Source: Bifidobacterium pluvialisilvae | GTDB lineage: Bacteria > Actinomycetota > Actinomycetes > Actinomycetales > Bifidobacteriaceae | Length of the DNA: 64,000 bases | Direction: 5' to 3' | Assembly: GCF_019331695.1 (NCBI RefSeq) | Contig: NZ_JAHBBI010000001.1 | Span: 186,001 to 250,000 of the forward strand | In this document: positions 49,226-58,351 of the stretch, piece by piece | How the letters are laid out: each line of letters starts with the position of its first letter | Numbering within the stretch: position 1 is the first letter of the stretch | Translations under genes and position numbers: made by a program | The notes under the pieces: generated by a model | Databases searched by the model: none | What the model saw: only the letters and a program-made list of their open reading frames with translations | Told to the model about the DNA's origin: nothing

Positions 49226-52099
49226 ATGGCAAACGACCCACGGAACGCGATGACGCGACGGCCGGCCGGAGCCTCCGCGTTCGCGAAGGACGTATGGCGC
49301 ACGATAACGCATAATCTCGGCCGGTTCCTCTCCATACTCGTCATCACGGCACTGGGCGTCACCATGGCCACGGGGCTCAGGGCCTCCTGCGTGGACCTGC
49401 GGTACAGCGCCGACACGTTCTTCGACGACCGGAACCTCCACGACATCATCGTGGTCTCGACGCTCGGCCTCACCGACGACGACGTCCTCGCCATGGCCGC
49501 CGTGGATGGCGTGGCGCAGGCGGCCGGCGTCCACGGCGAGGACGTATCCGTGACCGTGGGCGGCAAACGCGGCAAGGCGACGATGACGGCGCTGAACGAC
49601 TCCGGCATCGACAGGCCCCACGTCATCGACGGACGGCTGCCGCGCACCGCCACCGAAGTCGCCGTGACCGAGCCATATCTCGCCGACAGCGGCAAGACCA
49701 TCGGCGACACGCTGACGATATCCGACGCCCGATCCGACGACTCGTCCGCCGAACGGGTGTTCGCACGCCATGACTACACCATCGTCGGCACGGTCATCGA
49801 CCCCACGGACGTCAACAACAGCGCGGGGGCGACGGCGTTCCGCAGCAGCGCATCGGCAACGGACTACGGGCTGTTCGTCGATGAATCCGCCGTGGACCCC
49901 GACATGCGCGACACCTACACGAGCGTGGCCGTCATAGTGGACGGCGCCAGGAATCTCCAGACCTACGACGACGCATACCGGAACCTCATCGACACTGCGG
50001 AACATCATCTCGACACCATCCGAGAGCAACGCGAGCAGGCGCGGACCGACACCGTGAAAGCCGACGCCAACGCGGAAATCGACGACCGGGAACGCCAAGC
50101 CAATGACAAGATCGCCGACGCCCGCAGCAAACTCGATGCCGCGCAGCACACCCTCAACGGGCAACGCGCCCAATTGGACGCGCAGCGGGAGATGTTCACG
50201 GCGGCCTCGGGCGGCATCAGCCCGGACCAGGCCGTCCAGGCGGGAGTGGAAGGCGCCGAACAGCTGCAGGACGCCCAACGGCGGCTCGACTCCGCCCAGG
50301 CCACGCTCGACCGGCAGCGCAGGCAACTCGACGACAACGCCGCCAAAACCGCGAAAACCATCGCCGACGCCCGCGCCGAAGCGGACGACATCGCAACCGC
50401 GCAATGGTATGTCCGCGACCGCAATGCCCTGGGCGGCTACTCCAGCATCGACAGCGACGCGAAGTCCATCGAATCCATCGGCACGGCGTTCCCCGTCCTG
50501 TTCCTCCTCGTCGCCGTGCTCATCAGCCTCACCGCCATCACCCGCATGGTCGAAGAGGAGCGGCTGCTGATCGGCACCTACAAGGCGCTCGGCTACCGAC
50601 GACGCGAGATCCTGCGCAAATACGTGATCTACGCGGCGCTCGCCTGCCTGCTCGGCGGGCTGCTCGGCGACCTGCTCGGATTCATCGCCCTGCCCGGCAT
50701 CATCTTCACGATCTTCGAGACCATGTACCTCCTGCCCGCGTTCCTGCTGCGATTCGACTGGACGTACGGCATCGGCGCGGCCATGCTGTTCCTCGTCGTC
50801 ATCGTCGGATCCGCCGTCTGGTCATGCCGCGGCGAACTGAGGGAATCGCCCGCCTCGCTGCTCAGACCCAAGGCGCCCAAGGCCGGCAAGACGATACTCA
50901 TGGAACGCATACGGCCCCTATGGCGGCGCATGACGTTCCTCAACAAGGTCACCATACGCAACCTGTTCCGATACAAATCCCGGGCGTTCATGACCATCGC
51001 CGGCATCACCGGATGCACGATGCTGCTCATGTGCGGATTCGCCATCAAGGACTCCGTCACCGAACTGGCGCCCAACCAGTACGGGGGAGTCACCGCCTAC
51101 GACCTCATGGCCGTCACCACGGACGACGACAACGCGGCGGCGCTGCGCGGCCTGCGGGACGATTCCGCCGTGCGCGACGTGCTCGGCGTGCGCATCGAAT
51201 CCGCCACATTGTCCGCCGCATCGTCGGATTCGGCGGCGGATGGCGAGGAGACCGTGCAGCTGGTCGTGGTGCCGGACGGCGCGAACCTCGACGGATACAT
51301 CCACCTGCGTGAGGCGCAAAGCGACTGGAGCGCGGCCATGGGCGGCGGCGCGAAGATCGACCTCGACGACTCCGGCGTCGTCGTCACCAAGAACGCGCAG
51401 CAGATGCTCGGTCTCACCGCGGGGCGGCGGGCCCATCTCAAGGACGCCTCGCTGCGTGGCGCCGACATGACGGTGGACGCCGTGGCGGAGAACTATCTCG
51501 GCAACTCCGTGTTCATGACGCAGCGCCTGTATGAACGGCTCTACGGCGACTACCACGCCAACGCCATGCTCGCCCACCTTGCGGGGAACGCCGACGAGCG
51601 CATACGGTTCGCCGACGGCCTCGCCCGCAGCGGCGACTACCTGTCGGTCACATCCACCGACGAGCTGGTGCGCGACTTCACCAAGAACTTCACGCTCATC
51701 AACACCGTCGTCTATGTGCTGCTCGTGCTGGCCGGGGCACTCGCCTTCGTGGTGCTGTTCACGCTTTCGACGACCAACATCTCCGAGCGCGAGCGCGAGC
51801 TCGCCACCATCAAGGTGTTGGGATTCCGTCGTGGCGAGGTGCGGCATTACGTGAACAAGGAGATGCTCATCCTCACCGGCATCGGCGTGGCCGTGGGCCT
51901 GCCGTTGGGAAGGCTCGCCGGTGAGGGGCTGACGATGGTGCTGCGTATGCCGAGCATCTACTTCGCCGTGCACGTGCATTGGGAGAGCTATGCGATATCC
52001 GCCGCGTTGGCGCTGGTGTTCGCCGTGCTGGTCACGTTCGTCACCAACCGCATGCTCGACCGCATCGACATGGTCGGCGCGCTGAAAAGCCCGGAATGA
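49226..52099 (+). CDS. FtsX/MacB-type ABC transporter permease with coiled coil
   Basis: A 957-residue permease of the lipoprotein-export/peptide-efflux class. One transmembrane helix lies near residues 25-45, followed by an extracellular domain that includes a long Gln/Arg/Asp-rich coiled coil at about 265-395. Three helices follow at about 415-530. A second module has a helix near 590, another extracellular domain and three C-terminal helices at about 830-935. This FtsX-domain duplication is common in transporters that extrude antimicrobials or lipoproteins. No ABC ATPase gene adjoins it, which is unusual. GGAAGG precedes ATG 49226. A divergent TetR gene probably controls it. Confidence 0.88.
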   Translation: MANDPRNAMTRRPAGASAFAKDVWRTITHNLGRFLSILVITALGVTMATGLRASCVDLRYSADTFFDDRNLHDIIVVSTLGLTDDDVLAMAAVDGVAQAAGVHGEDVSVTVGGKRGKATMTALNDSGIDRPHVIDGRLPRTATEVAVTEPYLADSGKTIGDTLTISDARSDDSSAERVFARHDYTIVGTVIDPTDVNNSAGATAFRSSASATDYGLFVDESAVDPDMRDTYTSVAVIVDGARNLQTYDDAYRNLIDTAEHHLDTIREQREQARTDTVKADANAEIDDRERQANDKIADARSKLDAAQHTLNGQRAQLDAQREMFTAASGGISPDQAVQAGVEGAEQLQDAQRRLDSAQATLDRQRRQLDDNAAKTAKTIADARAEADDIATAQWYVRDRNALGGYSSIDSDAKSIESIGTAFPVLFLLVAVLISLTAITRMVEEERLLIGTYKALGYRRREILRKYVIYAALACLLGGLLGDLLGFIALPGIIFTIFETMYLLPAFLLRFDWTYGIGAAMLFLVVIVGSAVWSCRGELRESPASLLRPKAPKAGKTILMERIRPLWRRMTFLNKVTIRNLFRYKSRAFMTIAGITGCTMLLMCGFAIKDSVTELAPNQYGGVTAYDLMAVTTDDDNAAALRGLRDDSAVRDVLGVRIESATLSAASSDSAADGEETVQLVVVPDGANLDGYIHLREAQSDWSAAMGGGAKIDLDDSGVVVTKNAQQMLGLTAGRRAHLKDASLRGADMTVDAVAENYLGNSVFMTQRLYERLYGDYHANAMLAHLAGNADERIRFADGLARSGDYLSVTSTDELVRDFTKNFTLINTVVYVLLVLAGALAFVVLFTLSTTNISERERELATIKVLGFRRGEVRHYVNKEMLILTGIGVAVGLPLGRLAGEGLTMVLRMPSIYFAVHVHWESYAISAALALVFAVLVTFVTNRMLDRIDMVGALKSPE

Positions 52100-52207
52100 T
52101 GGCCCGGCTTTCACGTGATGTTTCTCACAGACGTAAATCGTGCGTGTCCCCGTGCTCTGCGAGTACGCTGGAACCGGATGTTGAACGACGCTGAAAGGAT
52201 TTGCATT

Positions 52208-52612
52208 ATGGCAACGCTCACCGCTGAGATGAAGACCTTCATCGAGAACAACCTGGGCTGGATCGCCACCCAGAACGAGGACGGCACGCTCGACCTCGGC
52301 CCGAAGATGTCGCTGTTCGTGCTCGACGACAACCACATCGCCTACCACGAGCGCACCGCCGGCCAGGCCTACAAGAACCTGCAGGCCAACGGCAAGCTCG
52401 TCATCGCCTTCGCCAACCTGGCGGAGAAGAAGGGCTACCGCTTCCGCGGCAACGTCGTGCTGCACACCGACGACGCCATCTACGAGGAGCAGGTGAAGGT
52501 CGCCGAGGAGAAGGGCACCAAGAAGCCCGCCGCCATCCCGGTGCTCGAGATCACCGAGATCGAGGACCTCGCCTCCGGCCCGAACGCCGGCAAGACCATC
52601 GCCAAGGACTGA
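52208..52612 (+). CDS. pyridoxamine 5'-phosphate oxidase-like flavin-binding-fold protein
   Basis: A 134-residue protein with the split-barrel fold of the PNPOx family, likely binding FMN or a related cofactor. The first half includes WIATQNEDGTLDLGP and the central part YHERTAGQAYKNLQANGK. It is too short for true PNP oxidase and may act on other substrates. ATG 52208 is preferred, with AAAGGAT upstream, over the longer frame to 52115. Codon bias is strong, so it is likely well expressed. A good terminator follows. Confidence 0.83.
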   Translation: MATLTAEMKTFIENNLGWIATQNEDGTLDLGPKMSLFVLDDNHIAYHERTAGQAYKNLQANGKLVIAFANLAEKKGYRFRGNVVLHTDDAIYEEQVKVAEEKGTKKPAAIPVLEITEIEDLASGPNAGKTIAKD

Positions 52613-52630
52613 TTCGTTCGTCCTGCCACA

Positions 52631-52675
52631 ACGGAACGGAACCGTGGACATGCTCCCGGTTCCGTTCCGTTTTTT
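52631..52675 (+). terminator. terminator after the PNPOx-like gene
   Basis: A perfect 14-bp stem (52631-52644 with 52657-52670) is followed by a run of T. It also lies at the end of the convergent PH-domain gene. Confidence 0.92.
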
Positions 52676-54345
52676 CATGCCTGCGGCGGGTTCCCGACCG
52701 CCCAGTCATGGATTCGTTGCGCTTCGGCGGAACGGATGGCGGAGAAGCGCAGCCGCGAGTAGCCGTTCATCACGAACAGCGGCATGACCATGGACTCCAC
52801 CGCGGCCTTCCTACGCCACGCATAGCGGCGGCGACGCACATATTGGATGCGTGACCTGCACGTGATCATGGTGACGAAGGCGAGCCCCCGGGAACCGGTG
52901 ACGACGATCCGGTTGTCCGGCAGCGGCGCATACCCCTCCGTGCGCCATTGCAGCAGGCGCCGGGCACAGGCGTATGCCCCGCCCAGCGCCGGAAGGATCA
53001 GCAGCCACAGCAGCCATAGCACATGGAACCACGGTCCGAAAACCGGATTGCCGGCCGGGAACGTGGCTTCGGACAGCGACGTCCCCCCGGCCGAACCGCG
53101 GAAGAGGGCCGTGATCGTCACCGCCGCCGTCAGGACGAGTGCGGCCGCGAGCGTCCACGCCACGGGCATGGCCAGGAGATACCGTCCCAGGCCCCGTGCG
53201 GTGCGGCGGATGGGAACCTCGTGCACATCCCATTCGGGCAGCATGGCGTGAAGCGTGTCGTACAGCCTGTCATCCCCGATGACGGGCAGGACGTTGCCGC
53301 GGGTGCCGGCATCGTCCCCGCTCTCCTTGCTGCCCGGCGTGGTGAGACCGACCTGCACCGAGCTCAGCCGCAGCATCCGGCGTAGCGCCGACCGGCGGAT
53401 GATGATGGTCTGCACCCGGTGCACCGGAATGGTGACGGAGCGGCGGGTGAACAGACCACGGACGATGACGAGGTCGTCTCCACGACGCCACACCTCGAAC
53501 CGGTGATACAGCAGCAGCGACTTGATGACGCTGACGACGAGCATCGACGCCAATACGGCCGCCGCCACCATGACGGCGGCCGTGACGCTGCCGGCGGCGT
53601 ATCGGAAGACGGCGTATTCGGCCTCGTCGACCATGCCCGAGGGCAGCAGGTCGCCCAGATTCTGGGCGAATCCGTAGATCACGGCCAAGGCGGCGAGGAA
53701 TCCCAGGTCGGTCAGGGCGAACAGCACGGTGTCGCGCGTCGAGGCGCGGAACACCAGCCGTCCGGCGCCGGCGTTCCCGGTTGCGGGGGAGGGGGCGGAT
53801 AAGGAGCGGGAGGGCGCGGATGGGGAGACGGCGCGGCCGGCCGTGGAATCCGTCATATCCGTCGCCCGCGCGCGCAACCGTTCCAGCTCCCCGGCCAGCC
53901 GTGCCGGAACCGCGGTGAGCACGATGGACGAGCCGTCGGAGATGCCGCCCGAGTCGATGGTGATGCCGGCCAGCCCGAACGGCCTGAAGAACACCGGGAC
54001 GTTTACGTTGATGGTGTGGATGTGGTCATAGGGGATGGTCGTGACGACGGTGTTGAACACGCCGGTCCGCAGGGCGACTCCGTCGCTGCCAAGCCGATAG
54101 CGTCTTCTCGTCCACAGGACGACCTGCCGCAGGACCGTCGCCGCCACGGCGAGCGTGATGAGCGTCCAGACGACCCAGCGCGGCGGATGGATCCATGCGA
54201 CGAGCACGAGCAGTGAGACGATTGTGCCGAACAGGGAACGCACCCGTTCCGTGATGTCGATGACCAGCGCCAGCGGGTGGTTTCGATGCCAGATTCCGCC
54301 GGCCGCCGGGGCGGCGTGTCCGTCGTGTCCGTTCCCGCCGGTCAT
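52675..54345 (-). CDS. bacterial PH-domain membrane protein, YdbT-like
   Basis: A 556-residue membrane protein with bPH2 (DUF304) domains, similar in layout to Bacillus YdbT. Helices lie near 35-75, 225-280 and 395-455. PH-like beta segments follow: one with GVFNTVVTTIPYDHIHTINV near 95-115, a second with GLFTRRSVTIPVHRVQTI near 295, and a third after residue 480. A low-complexity Ser/Pro stretch near 180 separates the first two modules. The function is unknown; YdbS/YdbT-like pairs are linked to antimicrobial-peptide resistance in Bacillus. ATG 54345 overlaps the stop of the upstream PH-domain gene by four bases. Confidence 0.85.
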   Translation of the reverse strand: MTGGNGHDGHAAPAAGGIWHRNHPLALVIDITERVRSLFGTIVSLLVLVAWIHPPRWVVWTLITLAVAATVLRQVVLWTRRRYRLGSDGVALRTGVFNTVVTTIPYDHIHTINVNVPVFFRPFGLAGITIDSGGISDGSSIVLTAVPARLAGELERLRARATDMTDSTAGRAVSPSAPSRSLSAPSPATGNAGAGRLVFRASTRDTVLFALTDLGFLAALAVIYGFAQNLGDLLPSGMVDEAEYAVFRYAAGSVTAAVMVAAAVLASMLVVSVIKSLLLYHRFEVWRRGDDLVIVRGLFTRRSVTIPVHRVQTIIIRRSALRRMLRLSSVQVGLTTPGSKESGDDAGTRGNVLPVIGDDRLYDTLHAMLPEWDVHEVPIRRTARGLGRYLLAMPVAWTLAAALVLTAAVTITALFRGSAGGTSLSEATFPAGNPVFGPWFHVLWLLWLLILPALGGAYACARRLLQWRTEGYAPLPDNRIVVTGSRGLAFVTMITCRSRIQYVRRRRYAWRRKAAVESMVMPLFVMNGYSRLRFSAIRSAEAQRIHDWAVGNPPQA

Positions 54346-54857
54346 ACGTCGTCCTTCGAGGCGAGCACGCGTGCGCTGATCTGGTCGACGATCGTCGCGG
54401 CGTCCGCGTCGGTCAGCGCGGGAATCTCATGCTCGCCCACGGCCGTATGGATCTCCACGGCGGTCAGGCCGAACCGCCGCAGCAGCGGCCCCTGCTTGGT
54501 CTCCACATGCTGCACGCGGTTGTAGGGGATGGTCGTGGTGTCGCGCAGCAGCCATCCCCGGTGCAGCATCACGTCGTGCTCGCCTATCGAATACCGGTTG
54601 AACGCGTAGGAGTATGTCGTACGCAACGGCTGGGTGACGAGGTCCAGCAGCAACAGTGCCGCGACTGAACCCAGCACCAGACAATGCCAGATCGACCACC
54701 AGGCCAGAACGCGGCATATCAGCGCCGCCGACACGCAGACGGCCATGCCCGCACCGTCCCTCGACAGGGCCCGCAGCAGCCACACCCGTTTCACCGAGGC
54801 GGGCAGGCTGTGCCATCGCCGCTTCATGCCGACACGTCCACCATTGGCCTGGGTCAT
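54342..54857 (-). CDS. bacterial PH-domain membrane protein, YdbS-like
   Basis: A 171-residue partner with two helices near 38-75 and one bPH2 module at about 80-150 containing WLLRDTTTIPYNRVQHVETKQ, shortened here to TTIPYNRVQHVET. AAGGAGG precedes ATG 54857. Its stop overlaps the start of the larger YdbT-like gene, and the two are surely cotranscribed and probably act as a complex. The function is not established. Confidence 0.85.
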   Translation of the reverse strand: MTQANGGRVGMKRRWHSLPASVKRVWLLRALSRDGAGMAVCVSAALICRVLAWWSIWHCLVLGSVAALLLLDLVTQPLRTTYSYAFNRYSIGEHDVMLHRGWLLRDTTTIPYNRVQHVETKQGPLLRRFGLTAVEIHTAVGEHEIPALTDADAATIVDQISARVLASKDDV

Positions 54858-54959
54858 CGCATCCTCCTTCGACACGTTCAGCGTAACAGTCCGAGGCGCC
54901 GTCGCGCATCGGGTGGCGTTGGTATGCTGAGGGCGGTACGCACAACGGAGGAGTTTCCC

Positions 54960-55757
54960 ATGGCGCAGCAGATCAAAGCCGTGTTCTTCGACATCGACGG
55001 CACCCTGACCAGCTTCACGACGCACCGGGTTCCGCAGTCCACCAAGGACGCCATCGAGGCGTTGAAGGCCAAGGGAATCAAGGTGTTCATCGCCACGGGG
55101 CGCGCGCCCTCGCAGATGAAGATCGTCACCGGCCGGCTCGGCATCGAATTCGACGGCTACATGACCATGACCGGCCAGTACTGCTTCGACGACGATGGCT
55201 TCCTCAAGACGCACGACATCGACAAGACCGACCTGCGCATCTTCCTCGACTATCTGGCCGCACATCCCGAGGTCGGCGCGAACTTCGCCGAGGAGGACTA
55301 CGTGTACTTCAACCAGATCACGCCGAAGATCCGGGAGCAGTACGCCGGTCTCGGCGCCACGGCGCCGTCGCTGGTCATCGACGACGTCCGCCGTGTGTTC
55401 GACCATCCCACCTTCCAGTTCTCCGCGTTCGTGGACGAGGACGAGGAGGCGCGAATCGTCGCCATGCTGCCCGGCTGCCGGTCGGTGCGCTGGCATCCCT
55501 CGTTCTGCGACTTCATCCCCGCCGACGGCGGCAAGCCGGCCGGCATCAGGACGTTCATGGAACTCTACGGATTCGCCCGGGAGGAGACCATGGCGTTCGG
55601 CGACGGCGGCAACGACGCCGACATGCTCGCCTACGCCGGCATCGGCGTGGCCATGGGCTCCGGCGGCGACAAGGCGAAGGCCGCCGCCGACTACGTCACC
55701 GCCGCCGTGGACGACGACGGCATCCTCAAGGCGCTCAGGCACTTCGGCGTACTCTGA
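54960..55757 (+). CDS. HAD-superfamily Cof-type phosphatase
   Basis: A 265-residue class IIB HAD hydrolase, cytoplasmic. Motif I is FFDIDGTLT with the nucleophile Asp near residue 11, motif II is IATGRAP, and motif III/IV is GKPAG followed by GDGGNDADML. The cap of about 110 residues sets specificity, which is unknown; relatives act on sugar phosphates or nucleotides. GGAGGAG supports ATG 54960. It is monocistronic between the divergent PH-domain pair and a convergent VOC gene. Confidence 0.92.
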   Translation: MAQQIKAVFFDIDGTLTSFTTHRVPQSTKDAIEALKAKGIKVFIATGRAPSQMKIVTGRLGIEFDGYMTMTGQYCFDDDGFLKTHDIDKTDLRIFLDYLAAHPEVGANFAEEDYVYFNQITPKIREQYAGLGATAPSLVIDDVRRVFDHPTFQFSAFVDEDEEARIVAMLPGCRSVRWHPSFCDFIPADGGKPAGIRTFMELYGFAREETMAFGDGGNDADMLAYAGIGVAMGSGGDKAKAAADYVTAAVDDDGILKALRHFGVL

Positions 55758-55788
55758 AGGCCGATAAGGCGCGGCGGCAATCGGCGGA

Positions 55789-56145
55789 TCAGTGGATGCA
55801 GGCCTCGATGTTGTTGCCCTCGGGGTCGTGCACGAACGCCGCATAGTACGTCGGCCCGTAGTTCGGGCGCGGGCCGGGTTCGCCGTTGTCGGTGCCACCG
55901 GCCGCAAGACCCGCCTTGTGGAACGCCTTGACGGCCTCCTCGTCCTTCGTGCCGAACGCCACATGCACCGGCGCCGTCTCGCCGTCCGTCCGGCTCACCC
56001 ACACGCTGGAGCCGTCCGCGGCGGCGAACTGCACGGCGCCGGGGAACTCCGCACCCTTCGCATAGCCGAGCGGCGCCAACGCGGCCTCGTAGAACGCGGC
56101 CTCCCTATCGAAATCCTTCACCTTGATGGTCAGATGGTCGATCAT
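55789..56145 (-). CDS. VOC-superfamily (glyoxalase-like) protein
   Basis: A 118-residue single-domain protein of the vicinal oxygen chelate fold. It opens with MIDHLTIKVKDFDREAAFYE and ends with FVHDPEGNNIEAC. Metal-ligand candidates are His4, the central His near 63 and Glu near 113. Relatives include glyoxalase I, fosfomycin-resistance proteins and uncharacterised enzymes; the substrate is unknown. AAGGAG precedes ATG 56145, and the longer frame to 56229 is not needed. It is divergent from the spermidine-synthase-like gene. Confidence 0.88.
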   Translation of the reverse strand: MIDHLTIKVKDFDREAAFYEAALAPLGYAKGAEFPGAVQFAAADGSSVWVSRTDGETAPVHVAFGTKDEEAVKAFHKAGLAAGGTDNGEPGPRPNYGPTYYAAFVHDPEGNNIEACIH

Positions 56146-56273
56146 GATGGTTCTCCTTCCTCGTCGATGGAACAACTCACGTCTCATTGTAGAGGCGAAA
56201 CGCATGACGGAGCCGTACGCCGGCGGCATAATGGGGAAGTCGGAAACCAGATACAGGACGGGCGGGAAAGACC

Positions 56274-58043
56274 ATGAGGAAAACCGAAGCGAAGGAACGG
56301 CCGATACTGAGATCGAAGACCTTCCTCTACGTCACCGAGTTCTTCTCCGGCATGGCGGTCATGTCGGCCGAGCTCGGCGCCTCGCGCCTGCTCGCGCCGT
56401 ACTTCTCCAGCTCGCAGATCGTATGGACCATCATCATCGGCACCATCATGATCGCACTCGCCCTGGGCGCCGTGTTCGGTGGACGATGGGCCGACCGCAA
56501 CCCCGACCCCGACCGCCTGTACCTGCGCATCCTCGCCGCCGCCGTATGGATATCGCTGATCCCGCTGGTCGGCAAGTACATCATCCTGCTCGTCTCCGGC
56601 CTGCTCATCGTCACCGTCTCCACGGACTTCCTGGTCATCGCCGCGTTCGTCAGCTGCATGGCCATCTTCGTGCCGCCGCTGTTCCTGCTCGGCACCGTCA
56701 CCCCCGGACTCAACAAATTCGCCACCGACTCGCTCGACGACAACGCGTCCGTCGTCGGCCGGCTCTCCGCCTGCAACACCGTCGGATCCATCCTCGGCAC
56801 GTTCCTGCCCACGTTCGTCACCATCCCCGCGGCCGGCACGTTCGTGACGTTCCTCATCTTCTCCGGAATGCTGCTCGTACTGCCGCTGGCGTACTTCATC
56901 GCCGCCCGGGCGCGGCTCGTCGTCTCGGCCGTCTCCGTCGTCATATTCGTCGGCAGCGCCATCGTCTCGCCGCTCACCGGCTTCGCGTTCTGGGAGAACA
57001 AGGCGACCCTCGCCTACGAAGGCGAATCCATCTACAACTACCTGCAGGTCAAGAACCTCGCCGACCGCACCATACTCTCCACCAACGTATTGTTCGGCGT
57101 ACAGTCCGTCACCATGAAATCCGAAGGACTCACCGGCATGTACTACGACACCGCGCTCGCGGCCCCGGCGCTCGCCGACCACGCCGATTCGGCGCTGATC
57201 CTCGGCATGGGCACCGGCACCTACGCCCGCCAACTCAAGAAGTACTATCCGAAGATGCGCATCCAGGGCGTGGAGATCGACGGCAGAATCACCCAACTGG
57301 CGGGGGAGTACTTCGACGAGCCCGCCGACATTCCCGTGAGCACCTACGACGGCCGCGCATGGCTCGCCGCCAGCCGCGACACATACGACGTCATCATGGT
57401 CGACGCGTACCAGGACATCACCATCCCGTTCCAGATGAGCTCCGACGAGTTCTTCTCCATGGTGCGCAGGCACCTCAACCCCGGCGGCGTGATGGTCGTC
57501 AACATGAACATGATCTCCGACGGCCAGGGGTCGATCAACGAGGCGCTGCAGACGACCATCGCCAACGTGTTCAACGGCGCCTGCCGTGTAGGCACCACAT
57601 ACACCGCCGACGTGCCCGGCACGACGAACCGTGAACTGTTCGCCAAGGCCCCCACCGCAAGGGAGACGAGGAAATTCGCCCGCCCGGCGACGTCATGCGA
57701 CGACTCATGGCGCAAAACCGGCGGCATCGACACGGTCGGCGAGCCGGTGACCAGCACGATGCTGCGCGACACGAAGGCCGAATCGCTGGTCGAGACCACG
57801 CTGCGACGCACCGGCGACCAGGACCTCGCCGCATACATGGGCGGGGTCGCGGGCAGGATGAGCGCCGTGCGCGACCCCTCGTCCGACTTCGGAGACCAGT
57901 CGCTCATCCTCACTGACGACAAGGCGCCCGTCGAGCTGCTCGGCATGAAGGCCATCGACCAGCTCATCGCCGAACAGGCCGGACCATACCGTACGATCCT
58001 CAGGGAACAGGGCATCCAAGGACTGCTCAAGGCCGTGCGGTAG
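56274..58043 (+). CDS. membrane-fused spermidine-synthase-like methyltransferase-fold protein
   Basis: A 589-residue protein with seven or more transmembrane helices in residues 15-240 and a cytoplasmic Rossmann domain of the spermidine/spermine synthase class at about 275-440. The nucleotide loop is ILGMGTGTYARQL near 307. The acidic ribose-binding residue lies in GVEIDGRI, and the catalytic-loop region is VMVDAYQD. The polyamine-site signatures of true SpeE are not clear, and no SpeD or arginine/ornithine decarboxylase gene is seen. The fused membrane form occurs in many actinobacteria and its substrate is not known. A C-terminal extension of about 100 residues is lineage-specific. Confidence 0.85.
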   Translation: MRKTEAKERPILRSKTFLYVTEFFSGMAVMSAELGASRLLAPYFSSSQIVWTIIIGTIMIALALGAVFGGRWADRNPDPDRLYLRILAAAVWISLIPLVGKYIILLVSGLLIVTVSTDFLVIAAFVSCMAIFVPPLFLLGTVTPGLNKFATDSLDDNASVVGRLSACNTVGSILGTFLPTFVTIPAAGTFVTFLIFSGMLLVLPLAYFIAARARLVVSAVSVVIFVGSAIVSPLTGFAFWENKATLAYEGESIYNYLQVKNLADRTILSTNVLFGVQSVTMKSEGLTGMYYDTALAAPALADHADSALILGMGTGTYARQLKKYYPKMRIQGVEIDGRITQLAGEYFDEPADIPVSTYDGRAWLAASRDTYDVIMVDAYQDITIPFQMSSDEFFSMVRRHLNPGGVMVVNMNMISDGQGSINEALQTTIANVFNGACRVGTTYTADVPGTTNRELFAKAPTARETRKFARPATSCDDSWRKTGGIDTVGEPVTSTMLRDTKAESLVETTLRRTGDQDLAAYMGGVAGRMSAVRDPSSDFGDQSLILTDDKAPVELLGMKAIDQLIAEQAGPYRTILREQGIQGLLKAVR

Positions 58044-58087
58044 GCCGGCGGCGGCCGACGCCGTGTCATGCTGACGCGACATGCCGG

Positions 58088-58115
58088 TTGCGTATCGGAA
58101 AAACCGTGGTATTAT
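58088..58115 (+). promoter_or_regulatory. promoter of the infC-rpmI-rplT operon
   Basis: TTGCGT at 58088-58093 and TATTAT at 58110-58115 are separated by 16 bases. Transcription from here would give a leader of about 230 bases before infC. Confidence 0.6.
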
Positions 58116-58119
58116 CTTC

Positions 58120-58351
58120 AAGGCTTGAGTAATCAAGAAAGTGGAGAAATCCCACCTGGAAGCCTCTTATGGTTTCGGGTCCAAGGCATACAGCCTTACG
58201 AGAGGCATCTCGTATGAGGGGGCGGAAGCTCCTGGGGAATTCGTATGATGGCCGTTTGCGGTCTTGCACATTCCTGAGCATGTGATTCACGTGCGCGCTG
58301 TAGTTTCGGACGCAGATAGGATTTCGCCGGGCAATAGGGAATGGAGTCATC
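58120..58351 (+). other. long structured 5' leader of the infC operon
   Basis: This 232-base region holds no gene. It contains small hairpins, such as CTTGA-GTAA-TCAAG at the start and GTGG/CCAC at about 58141-58156, and several G-rich segments before the IF3 ribosome site. IF3-L35-L20 operons are often controlled by L20 or IF3 binding to the leader, so this is a candidate autoregulatory element. I recognise no known leader family exactly. Confidence 0.45.

Noticed and set aside
48451-49710. Upstream extension of the thiamine pyrophosphokinase frame
   Set aside because: It overlaps the TetR gene and the start of the permease gene, and shows no protein-like sequence. A good ribosome site precedes ATG 48450.
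54858-55964. Upstream extension of the small PH-domain gene
   Set aside because: It lies opposite the HAD phosphatase and is only a shadow frame; AAGGAGG fixes the start at 54857.
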